Part shown: one piece after another, positions 1-7,622 of the stretch | Layout of the letters: each line of letters begins with the position of its first letter | How positions within the stretch are numbered: the first letter of the stretch is position 1 | DNA from: Blastocatellia bacterium | GTDB lineage: Bacteria > Acidobacteriota > Blastocatellia > Pyrinomonadales > Pyrinomonadaceae | Reading direction: 5' to 3' | Length of the DNA stretch: 59,485 nt | Assembly: GCA_003487805.1 (NCBI GenBank) | Contig: DNNE01000129.1 | Span: 6,986 to 66,470, forward strand | Program-made: the position numbers and the translations under genes | The notes under the pieces: model-generated | The model's database searches: none | Told to the model about the DNA's origin: nothing | The model's input: only the letters and a program-made list of their open reading frames with translations

Positions 1-1
1 T

Positions 2-100
2 CATCAGGCGCGCATCTACGCGGTGCACACGAATGGTGCAGGAACGCGGCGCACACTACAACTAATCGGGAAGCCATATCGCTTTCGTATCGGCCAGTAA
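2..100 (+). CDS. C-terminal end of an unidentified protein (partial)
   Basis: The first 99 bases are open in frame 2 and end at a TAA whose last base is the A of the next gene's ATG (TAATG). The 32 residues read HQARIYAVHTNG...IGKPYRFRIGQ. The tight stop/start overlap with the following membrane-protein gene suggests translational coupling. The tail could be the end of a secretion or pilus-type component, but too little is visible to name it. Confidence 0.5.
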   Translation, partial: HQARIYAVHTNGAGTRRTLQLIGKPYRFRIGQ

Positions 101-810
101 TGACTACTGAATCTCAAGCACAGTCCTCGCTCTCGATAGATTCTGGCCCGGGCGTTCCCAGCGACCGCGCGCTGGCCGCGTGGGAGATTGCCTCGCTGGT
201 TTCGTCGGCGCTGATTGCTGAGTGGATCCTTTCTGCAGCCGCGGGACGCACCAGGTTAATCGTCACCATACCTCTCGGGTTCGCGTTTGTGCTGGTTATC
301 ACGTCGCACTTTTTACGAAGAGAAAGCCTGCGCGATCTGGGATTTCGATTCGACAACTTTCTAAGAGCTGCGAAGCTTCTCGCGTTGCCAATGATTGTTG
401 TGGCGGCTTTGTGCGTTGGTCTGGGCCTGATATTCGGGACGAGCCCCGACCTGTTACGCTGGCATCCGGAACGCCATATTGTTGCGCAACTGGCGCTGGG
501 CTTCGCGTGGGGCTTTGTGCAACAGTACGTCCTCCAGAGTTTTATCAACCGTCGCGCGCAGATTGTCTGGCAGAAGGGTTTGCGCAGCATCGTGCTGACT
601 GCTTTTGTTTTCTCATTCCTCCATTTTCCGAACCCCTGGTTAATGCTGGTGACCTTCATTGGAGGACTTGTCTGGGCTTTCGTCTATCAGCGGGCCCCGA
701 ATCTGTTCGCTCTCGCCATATCGCATTCGTTAATGACGTGGGTTGTCGTCTCTACGCTCCCGATGTCCGCTTTGAACCACTTACGGATTGGCTTCAAGTA
801 CTTCTCTTAA
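100..810 (+). CDS. CPBP-family intramembrane protein with degenerate active-site motif
   Basis: A 236-residue membrane protein with about six hydrophobic segments. The C-terminal half has the layout of CPBP (Abi/type II CAAX prenyl endopeptidase-like) glutamic proteases: a motif-1 position at residues 141-146, FSFLHFPN with His175 as motif 2, and ISHSLM with His209 as motif 3. In active family members motif 1 reads EExxxR; here it reads QQYVLQ, so both acidic residues and the Arg are replaced by Gln. The fold is probably kept, but peptidase activity is doubtful and the protein may be a pseudoprotease. The start overlaps the upstream stop by one base. Transcription continues toward rnpB, which has its own promoter. 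Confidence 0.75.
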   Translation: MTTESQAQSSLSIDSGPGVPSDRALAAWEIASLVSSALIAEWILSAAAGRTRLIVTIPLGFAFVLVITSHFLRRESLRDLGFRFDNFLRAAKLLALPMIVVAALCVGLGLIFGTSPDLLRWHPERHIVAQLALGFAWGFVQQYVLQSFINRRAQIVWQKGLRSIVLTAFVFSFLHFPNPWLMLVTFIGGLVWAFVYQRAPNLFALAISHSLMTWVVVSTLPMSALNHLRIGFKYFS

Positions 811-897
811 GCCATTCGCGTGTCAGATCACTCCAAAACCACTGTTTTTCAGCGGATTTTGCACTGCCAGTTTCTGGCTGTACCGTTTGAACACTCA

Positions 898-906
898 TGT
901 TATAAT
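898..906 (+). promoter_or_regulatory. Extended -10 promoter of rnpB
   Basis: TGTTATAAT matches the extended -10 consensus (TGnTATAAT) exactly. No convincing -35 box lies 16-18 bases upstream, which is usual for extended -10 promoters. Initiation about 7 bases downstream would place the 5' end just before the P1 strand of RNase P RNA at 923. Confidence 0.7.
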
Positions 907-958
907 CGGCCCGTCTTGCAAAGAGAGCAAGTCGGGTGATCGCTGCTTCTCCGATAAT

Positions 959-988
959 TTCGAATCTCAAATTTGAGATTTGAAATAC
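959..988 (+). repeat. rnpB insert 1 (P3 loop), AT-rich palindrome
   Basis: AATCTCAAATTTGAGATT is a perfect palindrome capping P3, whose CTTCTC/GAGAAG strands flank it at about 946 and 990. It is the first of five related copies in the RNase P RNA gene. Confidence 0.85.
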
Positions 989-1056
989 AGAGAAGGAGAG
1001 GAAAGTCCGAACACCATAGGGCAGCGAGCCCGCTAACGGCGGGGCGTCCGAGCGAA

Positions 1057-1095
1057 TTCAGATCTCAAACTTCAGACTTGAAATTTCAGATGAAG
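1057..1095 (+). repeat. rnpB insert 2 (P9 loop)
   Basis: CAGATCTCAAACTTCAGACT followed by TGAAATTTCAGATG sits between GTCCGAG (1046-1052) and CTCGGAC (1101-1107). It is a more diverged copy of the family with an imperfect palindrome. Confidence 0.75.
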
Positions 1096-1145
1096 AAAGA
1101 CTCGGACGACGACAAGTGCAACAGAGAACAGACCAGCCGGTGCGG

Positions 1146-1173
1146 TCAGATTCTGAGATCTCAAATCTGAAAC
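1146..1173 (+). repeat. rnpB insert 3 (P12 region)
   Basis: CAGATTCTGAGATCTCAAAT followed by CTGAAAC forms a hairpin (CAGATT...AATCTG) in the P12 position. Confidence 0.75.
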
Positions 1174-1212
1174 ACAGGTGATGGGTGAAACGGTGCGGCC
1201 CGCAAGGGCTAG

Positions 1213-1251
1213 TTTCAGATCTGAGATCTCAAATCTCAGATTTGATTTGAG
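1213..1251 (+). repeat. rnpB insert 4 (P13 loop)
   Basis: CAGATCTGAGATCTCAAATC followed by TCAGATTTGATTTGAG lies inside the P13 hairpin, between GGTGCG (1192-1197) and CGCACC (1258-1263). P13 is normally capped by a very short loop. Confidence 0.8.
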
Positions 1252-1329
1252 TAAGAGCGCACCGGCGCGCGTGGTGACATGCGCGGCCAGGCAAACTCCT
1301 CGCGGTGCAAGACCAAATAGGGAGGCGTA

Positions 1330-1369
1330 TTGAGATCTCAGATTTGAAATTTGAGATTTCAAAATCGGG
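1330..1369 (+). repeat. rnpB insert 5 (P16/P17 hairpin)
   Basis: TTGAGATCTCAGATTTGAAA followed by TTTGAGATTTCAAAATC lies between GGAGGC (1321-1326) and GCCTCC (1383-1388). It can fold through AAATCTCAAATTT-type pairing. Confidence 0.8.
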
Positions 1370-1613
1370 TTGCCCGCTCGAAGCCTCCGGGTAGGTTGCT
1401 TGATCCAACTGGCAACGGTTGGGCTAGAGGAATGATCGCCATCCCGATGCGAAATCATCGGGAAACAGAATTCGGCTTACAGGCTTGCTCTCAAATTGCA
1501 AGGCATCAGTTCCTCGAAAAAAGTGCTATTCGAATATATGTCCTGTCGCGCGCTGACCGTGCGCGTCTTGTTCGCCAGCGTTTAGCTCGTTACTGACAAG
1601 GAGACCCCGGACA

Positions 1614-1895
1614 ATGGCCAACCGCAAAGGAGTGTTCATCGGAGCTTATGTTCCCAACGAACTGAAAGAGTCTCTCCGCCGGCGAGCGGCCGCCGAACAT
1701 CGGACTCTTTCGCAGGAGATAACTCGCATTCTTACAGAAGCGATTCACGGCCGGAATTTGCCGGCCGGCAGTATTGATCGCCGCGTGCCGAATTCACCCA
1801 CCCGGAGACGCGCCAGTGATCCATTTCCCCGAAGACGCCGGGATGATTTGCCGTACGCACCCAGCGACGGCAAACGCGAGGATGACAGATCATAA
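1614..1895 (+). CDS. Ribbon-helix-helix (Arc-like) DNA-binding protein
   Basis: A 93-residue protein. Its first 50 residues (FIGAYVPNELKESLRRRAAA, then EHRTLSQEITRILTEAI) fit a ribbon-helix-helix domain: a short beta strand that would enter the operator major groove, then two helices. The C-terminal 40 residues are basic and Arg-rich (RRRASDPFPRRRRDD) and look unstructured, possibly an extra nucleic-acid contact. A good ribosome-binding site, AAGGAG, precedes the ATG by about 11 bases. No toxin gene is adjacent, so it is more likely a small regulator than an antitoxin. It follows rnpB on the same strand. Confidence 0.75.
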   Translation: MANRKGVFIGAYVPNELKESLRRRAAAEHRTLSQEITRILTEAIHGRNLPAGSIDRRVPNSPTRRRASDPFPRRRRDDLPYAPSDGKREDDRS

Positions 1896-1925
1896 GGAAG
1901 CGTTTCTTCTTCAGCAGACGGTACT

Positions 1926-2201
1926 TTGAAATACCTTGTAGTTATAGCGCTCCTTGCCTTGCTGCTCGTTCTGCTTTACCGCAGGCTTCGGCCCTACCTC
2001 CAAACGATCCGCAATTTCATCGACACCATTCGGCATTTTCAAACTGCTGCTGCCGACTCCAGGCGTCAGGGCGGGAATGAAAAACTTGTGCAGTGTGCAA
2101 CGTGCGGAGTCTGGATTCCGATCACCCGCGCGCTCACCGCTAGTTCAGGAGATACGTTGTTCTGTTCGGCCAAATGCCTGGGCGGGAAGAGCCGGGGATA
2201 A
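1926..2201 (+). CDS. Small membrane-anchored zinc-ribbon protein (PP0621-like)
   Basis: A 91-residue protein starting at TTG. Residues 3-19 form one transmembrane segment followed by basic residues (YRRLRPYLQ). The C-terminus has CATCGVWIP...LFCSAKCL, a CxxC plus CxxxC set suited to binding zinc, as in the PP0621 family of small membrane proteins next to housekeeping genes. The function of that family is not established. It converges with the transporter gene at 2213, with an 11-base gap. Confidence 0.65.
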   Translation: MKYLVVIALLALLLVLLYRRLRPYLQTIRNFIDTIRHFQTAAADSRRQGGNEKLVQCATCGVWIPITRALTASSGDTLFCSAKCLGGKSRG

Positions 2202-2212
2202 GTGGCTGCTTG

Positions 2213-3577
2213 TTAACTTTCCTTGGCGGCCTCCTGAGGGAGAAGGTTTCCTGATTCGTGAATCGCTTTGGCCGTGTTGGTGAAATATAAGATCACCGTT
2301 CCCACCACAAAGAAAATTACCAGCGAGAGCAGCGCGTGCCGGTAAGAGTTCGTGGCGGCCACCACGGCGCCGAAAACGAACGGACCCAACCACGAAGTCC
2401 CGCGTTCTGAAACTTCATAGATTCCAAAGAACGATGCTTCACGACCGCGCGGAATCATCTGTGAAAACAGCGAGCGCGAAAGAGCTTGTGATCCACCCAG
2501 GACGATCGCGATCACCGAAGCCATCACCCATGCTTGTCTCGTCGTCTGCAGAAATCCATAGCCATAAACGACGATTCCGGACCAGATGACCAGCGAAACG
2601 AGGATTGCATTCTTCGTGTTGATTAGATAAGCGAGACGCTCAAACAACAACGCGCCAAAGATCGCCACGAATTGGACCAGCAGGAAGATTAGCAACAGAA
2701 ATGATTGATCGGTCTCGATGCCGCGCTCTTTAAATAGCTCCTGAGCGATAAATACCGACGCCATGCTGATCACGGTCTGAATGCCGTCGTTATAAAAAAG
2801 GTACCCAATTAAATACCTGAGCGTATGCCGGAGCCGGCTAAGCTCGCGAAACGTTCTGCCGAGCTCGCTGAACCCGATCGTCAGATATGTTTTGCCTGGC
2901 GGCAGGGCCTTCGCAGGCTGCCGCGTCTTCAGCGCCGCGAAAGTAATCACCGCGAATGCGCCCCACCAAACGCCGGCGGAGAGGAGCGACAGACGCACAG
3001 CCATCGCCGTACCCATCCCAAATCTCGCTGCGCTGTTAACCAGCAGGAAATTCAAGCCCAGCAACAGACCACCGCCGAGATAGCCGTACGCGAAGCCGCG
3101 GCTCGAAACTTTGTCGCGTTGATCTTCAGTGGCGATTTCGCCCAGAAAGCTGTTGTACAGAACATTCGACGCGCCAAAGCCGAGATTCGCAATTATGAAT
3201 AGCAGGCCGCCCAGCAGGTAAAGACGGCCATTCACGAAATACAAGAGACAGGTTGCCGCGACCGCGAGGTAACACGCCAGCGCCATCATTCGCTTCTTCA
3301 GGTGTGAGTAATCAGCCACCGCGCCCATGATGGGTAAAATGAACACTTGCAGAAAAACAGCGATCGAGACGCAGGTGGGGAAAAATGATTTGGCTGTAAT
3401 CGAACCGAATGGGCCAAGCGGCATAACTATGCCGTTCTCGCCAACCGCGCGCTGCGTCACGTCAGTCAAATAAGGACCGAAAAGGGCGCCAACCACGGTC
3501 GTGTAAAATGCTGAGTTGGCCCAGTCATACATCTTCCATGCGAAGATCTCTTTCGGGTTGTTCTTGTCAGACTTCAT
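2213..3577 (-). CDS. MFS transporter, Atg22/UMF1-like
   Basis: A polytopic membrane protein of about 454 residues with roughly 12 hydrophobic segments. The N-terminus IFAWKMYDWANSAFYTTVVG carries the YDWANSA signature of the Atg22/UMF1 branch of the major facilitator superfamily, whose eukaryotic members export amino acids from vacuoles. The bacterial substrate is unknown. I chose the ATG at 3577 (MKSDKNN): it follows the upstream gene's stop by 19 bases, whereas the longer reading frame would overlap that gene. It is the last gene of the minus-strand cluster dedA-hemD-regulator-metalloenzyme-transporter. Confidence 0.8.
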   Translation of the reverse strand: MKSDKNNPKEIFAWKMYDWANSAFYTTVVGALFGPYLTDVTQRAVGENGIVMPLGPFGSITAKSFFPTCVSIAVFLQVFILPIMGAVADYSHLKKRMMALACYLAVAATCLLYFVNGRLYLLGGLLFIIANLGFGASNVLYNSFLGEIATEDQRDKVSSRGFAYGYLGGGLLLGLNFLLVNSAARFGMGTAMAVRLSLLSAGVWWGAFAVITFAALKTRQPAKALPPGKTYLTIGFSELGRTFRELSRLRHTLRYLIGYLFYNDGIQTVISMASVFIAQELFKERGIETDQSFLLLIFLLVQFVAIFGALLFERLAYLINTKNAILVSLVIWSGIVVYGYGFLQTTRQAWVMASVIAIVLGGSQALSRSLFSQMIPRGREASFFGIYEVSERGTSWLGPFVFGAVVAATNSYRHALLSLVIFFVVGTVILYFTNTAKAIHESGNLLPQEAAKES

Positions 3578-3596
3578 TTGATGTCGATGTCGTTCG

Positions 3597-4505
3597 TTAG
3601 CTGCCGGCGGTCGCATTCGCAGTTAGAGTCCGCACGATCGCAGGTGTGATATCAGCGAGTGTCTCGATGCGCGACGCAATCGCCTCTGCATTTCTTCCCC
3701 AGGTAATCGTTGGCACCAGATTCAGGGTGTGGTTTCGCGCTGACAAGTCTTCGATGTTGCCGTGATCGCTGGTAAGAATCATGGTGGTGTTTGTCAGGTC
3801 AAGATTTCGAAGCACCGCGCGAATGAAACGGGCCAGCATCGGCAGCCCTCGGCGAGCGGCGTCATAATCCTGAGCATGCCCGATCTTATCGGTGATGAAA
3901 TATTCGTACAGCGTGAACCGGTGGGACCGAACGATGCCTGCGAGTACGTCACCCGCCAGTTCCGGTGTTCGCACATCGACGATTTCGCCGTACTCAATCA
4001 ACATTTCGTTTGTGAAATCGTGATACACGGCGCGGCCCGCTTTTAGATCTTCGACGACGTTGAAGCGCAGACCGGCAGCTTCAACTGCCGCGGTAGTTGC
4101 TGAAATCCAACGCGGGCGTCGCTCAAAAAATCTTTTTGTATACGTGTTCGCGAAGGTGATTGATTCGATGCCTTTGTTCTTCAATTGAAGGAAGATCGAG
4201 TGCTCGCGAATGATATCGAGAAGCGCCTGATTCGGAAAGCCCTGTTTGTGCGCGCCGATGATTTTCGGCGCATTCACGCCCGTCAGAATGGTCGTTTGCC
4301 CGGACGCGCTCTGCGGCCGACCTTCAATGCCGAGACATGCGTCGGTCGGAGCAAGAATTCCAGCGAACGGAATTTCCGCGGGTTCGTTTTGAAAGATTGC
4401 GAGCGGCGCGGCGTCGCTCAGGCCATCAAAAGGATTGTGTGGACCGCGAGTTCCGATCCCGAGACCGTCGATGAAGAAAAGAAGCACACGCGAATCACTT
4501 GTCAT
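3597..4505 (-). CDS. Alkaline-phosphatase-superfamily metalloenzyme (phosphoglycerate-mutase-like)
   Basis: About 302 residues. It has the cores of the metalloenzyme domain shared by alkaline phosphatase and cofactor-independent phosphoglycerate mutase: LLFFIDGLGIG with Asp13 as a metal ligand, SASGQTTILTG around residues 66-76 as the nucleophile region, and TSDHGNIED near the C-terminus with the Asp-His metal ligands. It is much shorter than GpmI (about 510 residues), so it is not a standard mutase; the substrate cannot be read from sequence. The ATG at 4505 overlaps the upstream regulator's stop by 11 bases (ATGACAAGTGA), indicating coupled translation. Confidence 0.75.
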   Translation of the reverse strand: MTSDSRVLLFFIDGLGIGTRGPHNPFDGLSDAAPLAIFQNEPAEIPFAGILAPTDACLGIEGRPQSASGQTTILTGVNAPKIIGAHKQGFPNQALLDIIREHSIFLQLKNKGIESITFANTYTKRFFERRPRWISATTAAVEAAGLRFNVVEDLKAGRAVYHDFTNEMLIEYGEIVDVRTPELAGDVLAGIVRSHRFTLYEYFITDKIGHAQDYDAARRGLPMLARFIRAVLRNLDLTNTTMILTSDHGNIEDLSARNHTLNLVPTITWGRNAEAIASRIETLADITPAIVRTLTANATAGS

Positions 4506-5886
4506 GATTCCAGTCGCTAAGCAATCCTCGCGCGCGATAGTCATTCAACTTATTATGCAACGTCTTGAGGCTGATGTTCAGTAACTGCGCGGCTCGCGTT
4601 TTATTGTTACCGGTCTTATCCAACGTCCGCAGGATCATCTGTCGCTCGATCTCTCTGAGCGGCGTGCCGACGGGAAACGTGACCGTGTCTTCCGAGCGCC
4701 GCTTCTGTCGCTGATCGAAAGGATAAGGCGCGAAGTGATGCCGCTCAATCTGTTCGCCGGAGCAAATCACCACCGCACGCTCGATCACATTGCGCAATTC
4801 GCGAACGTTGCCGGGCCATGAATGATAGCGCAGCGCGTCGAGCGCGGCGGGGCTGATGAAACGCGCCGGACGATTGTGTTTCGCCGCCAGTCGCGTAACC
4901 AAATGCTGGGTGAGCAGCGGCAGGTCCTCCAGACGCTCTGATAAAGGCGGCAGATGGATCGAAATTACATTCAATCGATAGAGCAAGTCTTCGCGCAGGA
5001 GTCCGTCACGCACCGCGCCGTGCGGTTCTTTATTGGTGGCGGCGAGCAAGCGAACATCAACCGGAACATCTTTGCGGCTGCCGAGCCGATGGACCACTCG
5101 TTCTTCAAGCACGCGCAGAAGTTTCGCCTGGAGCAGCGTAGGCATCTCGCCGATCTCATCCAGCAAAAGGGTGCCCAGATTCGCTAATTCGAAGCAACCG
5201 TGCCGGCGCGAGACCGCACCAGTGAACGCGCCTTTTTCATGACCGAACAGCTCTGATTCCATCAAGGTATCCGGAATTGCGGAACAATTGATGGCCAGGA
5301 AGGGCGCGTTTCGCCGGGGGCTCAGATTATGAATCGTGCGCGCCACAAGTTCCTTTCCCGTGCCCGACTCGCCGGTAATCAAAACTGAGGCTGACGATGA
5401 AGCCACTTGCTCGATCAGCACATAAACTTTCTGCATCGTCTCAGAGCTGCCGATCAACTCGCCGAAGGCGCCGCGGTCACGCAACTGCCGGCGCAAGATT
5501 TCGTTTTCGCGACGTGTCTCAGCCAATTCGGCGGCCCGCTCGAGGACAGGCAAAAACTTTTCGGGATCGACGGGTTTTTCGAAATAGTGATAAGCGCCTT
5601 CGTCTTGAATTGCGCGCAGAGCTGTTTCAATTGAGCTGTTTCGCGCGGTCAGAATGATCGGCGTGTGAGGTTGCTGCGTCCGCAGTGCTCGCAAGAGTGC
5701 GAACGGATCGAAGCTATCGGCGGTCGGATCAGTCACGATCGCGGTAGGCAGGAATGTTTCCGCGATTTCGACCGCCGCCAAGCTTGAGCGAGCGGTGCGG
5801 ACGTCGTAGCCGAACGCCTGCATACTTGCGCTGAGAGCTTCGCAGTGTTCGCGATCGTTATCGATGATGAGAACGCGGCCCTTCAT
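4495..5886 (-). CDS. NtrC-family sigma-54-dependent response regulator
   Basis: About 463 residues from the ATG at 5886 (MKGRVLIIDND). Residues 1-115 are a receiver domain with Asp53 (VTDPTAD) as probable phosphoacceptor and Lys104 (FEKP). An AAA+ domain follows: Walker A GESGTGKE (172-179), the sigma-54-contacting GAFTGA loop (219-224) and Walker B LLLDEIGE (240-247). The C-terminus has a Fis-type helix-turn-helix (NKTRAAQLLNISLKTLHNKL). It would activate promoters recognised by RpoN. No histidine kinase gene is adjacent, so its partner is elsewhere. It lies between hemD and a metalloenzyme gene on the same strand. Confidence 0.92.
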   Translation of the reverse strand: MKGRVLIIDNDREHCEALSASMQAFGYDVRTARSSLAAVEIAETFLPTAIVTDPTADSFDPFALLRALRTQQPHTPIILTARNSSIETALRAIQDEGAYHYFEKPVDPEKFLPVLERAAELAETRRENEILRRQLRDRGAFGELIGSSETMQKVYVLIEQVASSSASVLITGESGTGKELVARTIHNLSPRRNAPFLAINCSAIPDTLMESELFGHEKGAFTGAVSRRHGCFELANLGTLLLDEIGEMPTLLQAKLLRVLEERVVHRLGSRKDVPVDVRLLAATNKEPHGAVRDGLLREDLLYRLNVISIHLPPLSERLEDLPLLTQHLVTRLAAKHNRPARFISPAALDALRYHSWPGNVRELRNVIERAVVICSGEQIERHHFAPYPFDQRQKRRSEDTVTFPVGTPLREIERQMILRTLDKTGNNKTRAAQLLNISLKTLHNKLNDYRARGLLSDWNHDK

Positions 5887-5915
5887 CAATTTGAGTGTAG
5901 CACACCGAATGTTGG

Positions 5916-5932
5916 GCAAGTTGGGAACTTGC
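5916..5932. repeat. Short hairpin GCAAGTTGGGAACTTGC
   Basis: A perfect 7-bp stem with a 3-base loop in the 62-base gap between hemD and the regulator gene. It is not followed by a T-run on the minus strand, so a terminator is unlikely. It fits the habit in this genome of placing palindromes in intercistronic gaps. Confidence 0.6.
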
Positions 5933-5948
5933 TCAGAGGCATTTTGCC

Positions 5949-6710
5949 TCAATTACCGAGGTCTTTGATTAGGGTCGGGAGAGTCGACGGGTCGGAGGGT
6001 CTTAGGGTTTCGGTTAACCCAAATTCATTCGCGGCCGCATTCGTTGCTTCGTCGCGGCACGCAATGGTGACGCCCGCAAGCAATCGGCCCAGTTCATCAG
6101 TGTCGAACAATGCGGCGAACTCGCTGATGGCTGAGGGGTCCGTGAATGCCACGCAATCGATCGCTCCGCCGATTAGTAAAGTTCTTAGTTCAGTCAGCTT
6201 TGCACCGTCAGAACAAGTGCGGTAAGTGGTGACGGAATCTACTCGCGCGCCGGCATCTGCCAGTTGCTGCTCGAACTGTTCGCGAGAGACATTTGCACTT
6301 GGAACCAGAAAATTCAGACGCGCAAACGATTGCAGATTGTCGCAGTAGGAGTTGATCTCAGAGAAGAGCTTTGCGTTCGAGAATCGATCAAGCGCGATGT
6401 CGACATGCACGCGGAGTTCGGAAGCCCGTTCAGCAGCTGCGGAGCCAATAGTAAGTACCCGGAGATCTTCCAACTCTTCGGGCTGATGTTCCGTCAGAAA
6501 CCGGCGCAGGAAATAATCGGCGGCATGGGCATTTTTCAGAATCAACCAGTCGTAACCGAAGAGATTGTTGATCGCTTCGCTCAACGAAGCATCATTGTCT
6601 GAATCATCGATCGCCAACTCGGGCCAGGCCCAAACTCGAGCCCCCGATCTCTCAAGTAAAATCGCCAACTCGCGGTCCGCCACGGACGGCGAAAGCAGCA
6701 CACTAATCAT
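5949..6710 (-). CDS. hemD: Uroporphyrinogen-III synthase
   Basis: 253 residues, the usual length for HemD, which cyclises hydroxymethylbilane to uroporphyrinogen III in tetrapyrrole biosynthesis. It has the two-lobed alpha/beta pattern typical of the family: WLILKNAHAADYFLRRF in the first half, LRVLTIGSAAAERASE, then FLVPSANVSREQFEQQLADA and DCVAFTDPSAISEFAALF in the second lobe. The family is poorly conserved, so assignment rests on overall pattern. The start overlaps the dedA stop by 8 bases. Other hem genes are not in the window. Confidence 0.8.
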   Translation of the reverse strand: MISVLLSPSVADRELAILLERSGARVWAWPELAIDDSDNDASLSEAINNLFGYDWLILKNAHAADYFLRRFLTEHQPEELEDLRVLTIGSAAAERASELRVHVDIALDRFSNAKLFSEINSYCDNLQSFARLNFLVPSANVSREQFEQQLADAGARVDSVTTYRTCSDGAKLTELRTLLIGGAIDCVAFTDPSAISEFAALFDTDELGRLLAGVTIACRDEATNAAANEFGLTETLRPSDPSTLPTLIKDLGN

Positions 6711-7317
6711 TGGATTTCCGATGACGCTGAACGCGCCAGATGACCAGGCCGAGAATGATCGCTACGATCAGCAATATCGTGCCGGTTCGGCCCACCCATT
6801 TCACGAGCAGCGGCAAACTCTGTCCGAACAAATAGCCGAGCATCGTTATGACGGCCGACCATAAAACAGCGCCGGAAACGTTGTAGATAAAGAACACGCG
6901 CCAGGGCATCTTCGAAGCGCCCGCGAGCAGCGCGGCAAAGACACGCAGCCCCGTGATAAAGCGCGCCACCAGGATCGTTTTGTTGCCATGGTTCTTAAAA
7001 TAATTCTCCATGTGCTCAATCCGTTTTGGCGTGAGAAAGAAGAAACGGCCGACGCGGAGCAGAAGCCCCCGGCCGTAATGATGGCCGATCGCAAAGCCGA
7101 TGTTGTCGCCGATGACAGCGCCCGTGGCCGCAACCAGCATCACCAAAGGAACCCGGAAGACACCAGTGGATGCGAAGTACCCGGCAACCAAAAGAATGGT
7201 TTCGCCGGGAACGGGCAGTCCGGCGTTCTCAAGCATGACGCCAAAAAAAACGGCCCAATAGCCGTAAGCAAGCATGTACTGCTCGATCAGTTGCAGTGAG
7301 TTCTGGAGAAAATCCAT
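6703..7317 (-). CDS. DedA/SNARE-associated-family membrane protein
   Basis: 204 residues from the ATG at 7317 (MDFLQNSLQLIEQYM); the longer open frame upstream has no family resemblance. Family features are AVFFGVMLENAGLPVPGET near the start, GAVIGDNIGFAIGHHYGR, the conserved ARFITGLRVFAALLAGASKM segment, and NVSGAVLW. DedA proteins are inner-membrane proteins implicated in polyprenyl-phosphate and phospholipid transport across the membrane. It is the first gene of the minus-strand cluster and overlaps hemD by 8 bases. The upstream gap holds a long inverted repeat. Confidence 0.85.
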   Translation of the reverse strand: MDFLQNSLQLIEQYMLAYGYWAVFFGVMLENAGLPVPGETILLVAGYFASTGVFRVPLVMLVAATGAVIGDNIGFAIGHHYGRGLLLRVGRFFFLTPKRIEHMENYFKNHGNKTILVARFITGLRVFAALLAGASKMPWRVFFIYNVSGAVLWSAVITMLGYLFGQSLPLLVKWVGRTGTILLIVAIILGLVIWRVQRHRKSND

Positions 7318-7370
7318 TCGCGCAACTGTACAGGAATTAAGTGCTGAGATACTACCGAGTGACGCGCTCG

Positions 7371-7510
7371 GAGATGGAGTCAGTACCGGGAGCGATAGCG
7401 ACCGGGTGAGGTTCCTGCAAGCGATCGCTGCCCTATGCTGCGACCCGGTCGCTACCACCACCCCACGCGGGATGCCCGCGCGGGTTCGCTCCCGATACTG
7501 ACCGCATCTC
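7371..7510. repeat. 140-bp inverted-repeat element
   Basis: The left arm 7371-7394 (GAGATGGAGTCAGTACCGGG then AGCG) and right arm 7487-7510 are imperfect inverted copies, differing at about three positions. Nested inside are AGCGACCGGGT (about 7397) and ACCCGGTCGCT (about 7443). There is no coding capacity. It has the look of a MITE-like or REP-type dispersed element and fills most of the 305-base gap between dedA and the VWA gene. Confidence 0.7.
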
Positions 7511-7622
7511 TAGCCGTGAGCTTTGTTATGGCGCTAATTTCTGAACCGGAATAGAATGTCGTCGTCTCCCCGGACGACAACGCATCGCGCCATTCCGGCA
7601 TCGGAAAGAAGTCACACCAGCC

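Larger units (their letters stand above)
917..1494 (+). ncRNA. rnpB: RNase P RNA (bacterial type A) with five palindromic insertions
   Basis: This is the catalytic RNA of RNase P, which removes the 5' leader from pre-tRNAs. P1 is a perfect 9-bp helix, GAGAGCAAG (923-931) with CTTGCTCTC (1484-1492). The P4 strand GAGGAAAGTCCG lies at about 998-1009, and its partner region ACAGAATTCGGCTTA at about 1465-1479. Other conserved blocks are AAGTGCAACAGAGA (about 1114), GGTGCGG...GAGCGCACC (P13), GCAAACTCC and GCAAGACCAAATAGG (J15 region), and CCGGGTAGGTTGCTTGA. The RNA is about 575 nt against a usual 350-420. The excess is five AT-rich palindromic segments of one family, placed in the distal parts of P3, P9, P12, P13 and P16/17, which leaves the core intact. 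The helices closing each insert are visible, for example GTCCGAG/CTCGGAC, GGTGCG/CGCACC and GGAGGC/GCCTCC. Confidence 0.95.

Noticed and set aside
222..1596. Small frames across the CPBP gene and rnpB (222-890, 788-976, 973-1170, 1072-1458, 1351-1596)
   Set aside because: They overlap a membrane-protein gene or a structured RNA, and their sequences derive from the repeats and RNase P helices.
5916..5932. Intrinsic terminator after the regulator/hemD junction
   Set aside because: The hairpin lacks a U-run on the transcribed strand and lies between co-directional genes; treated as a repeat.
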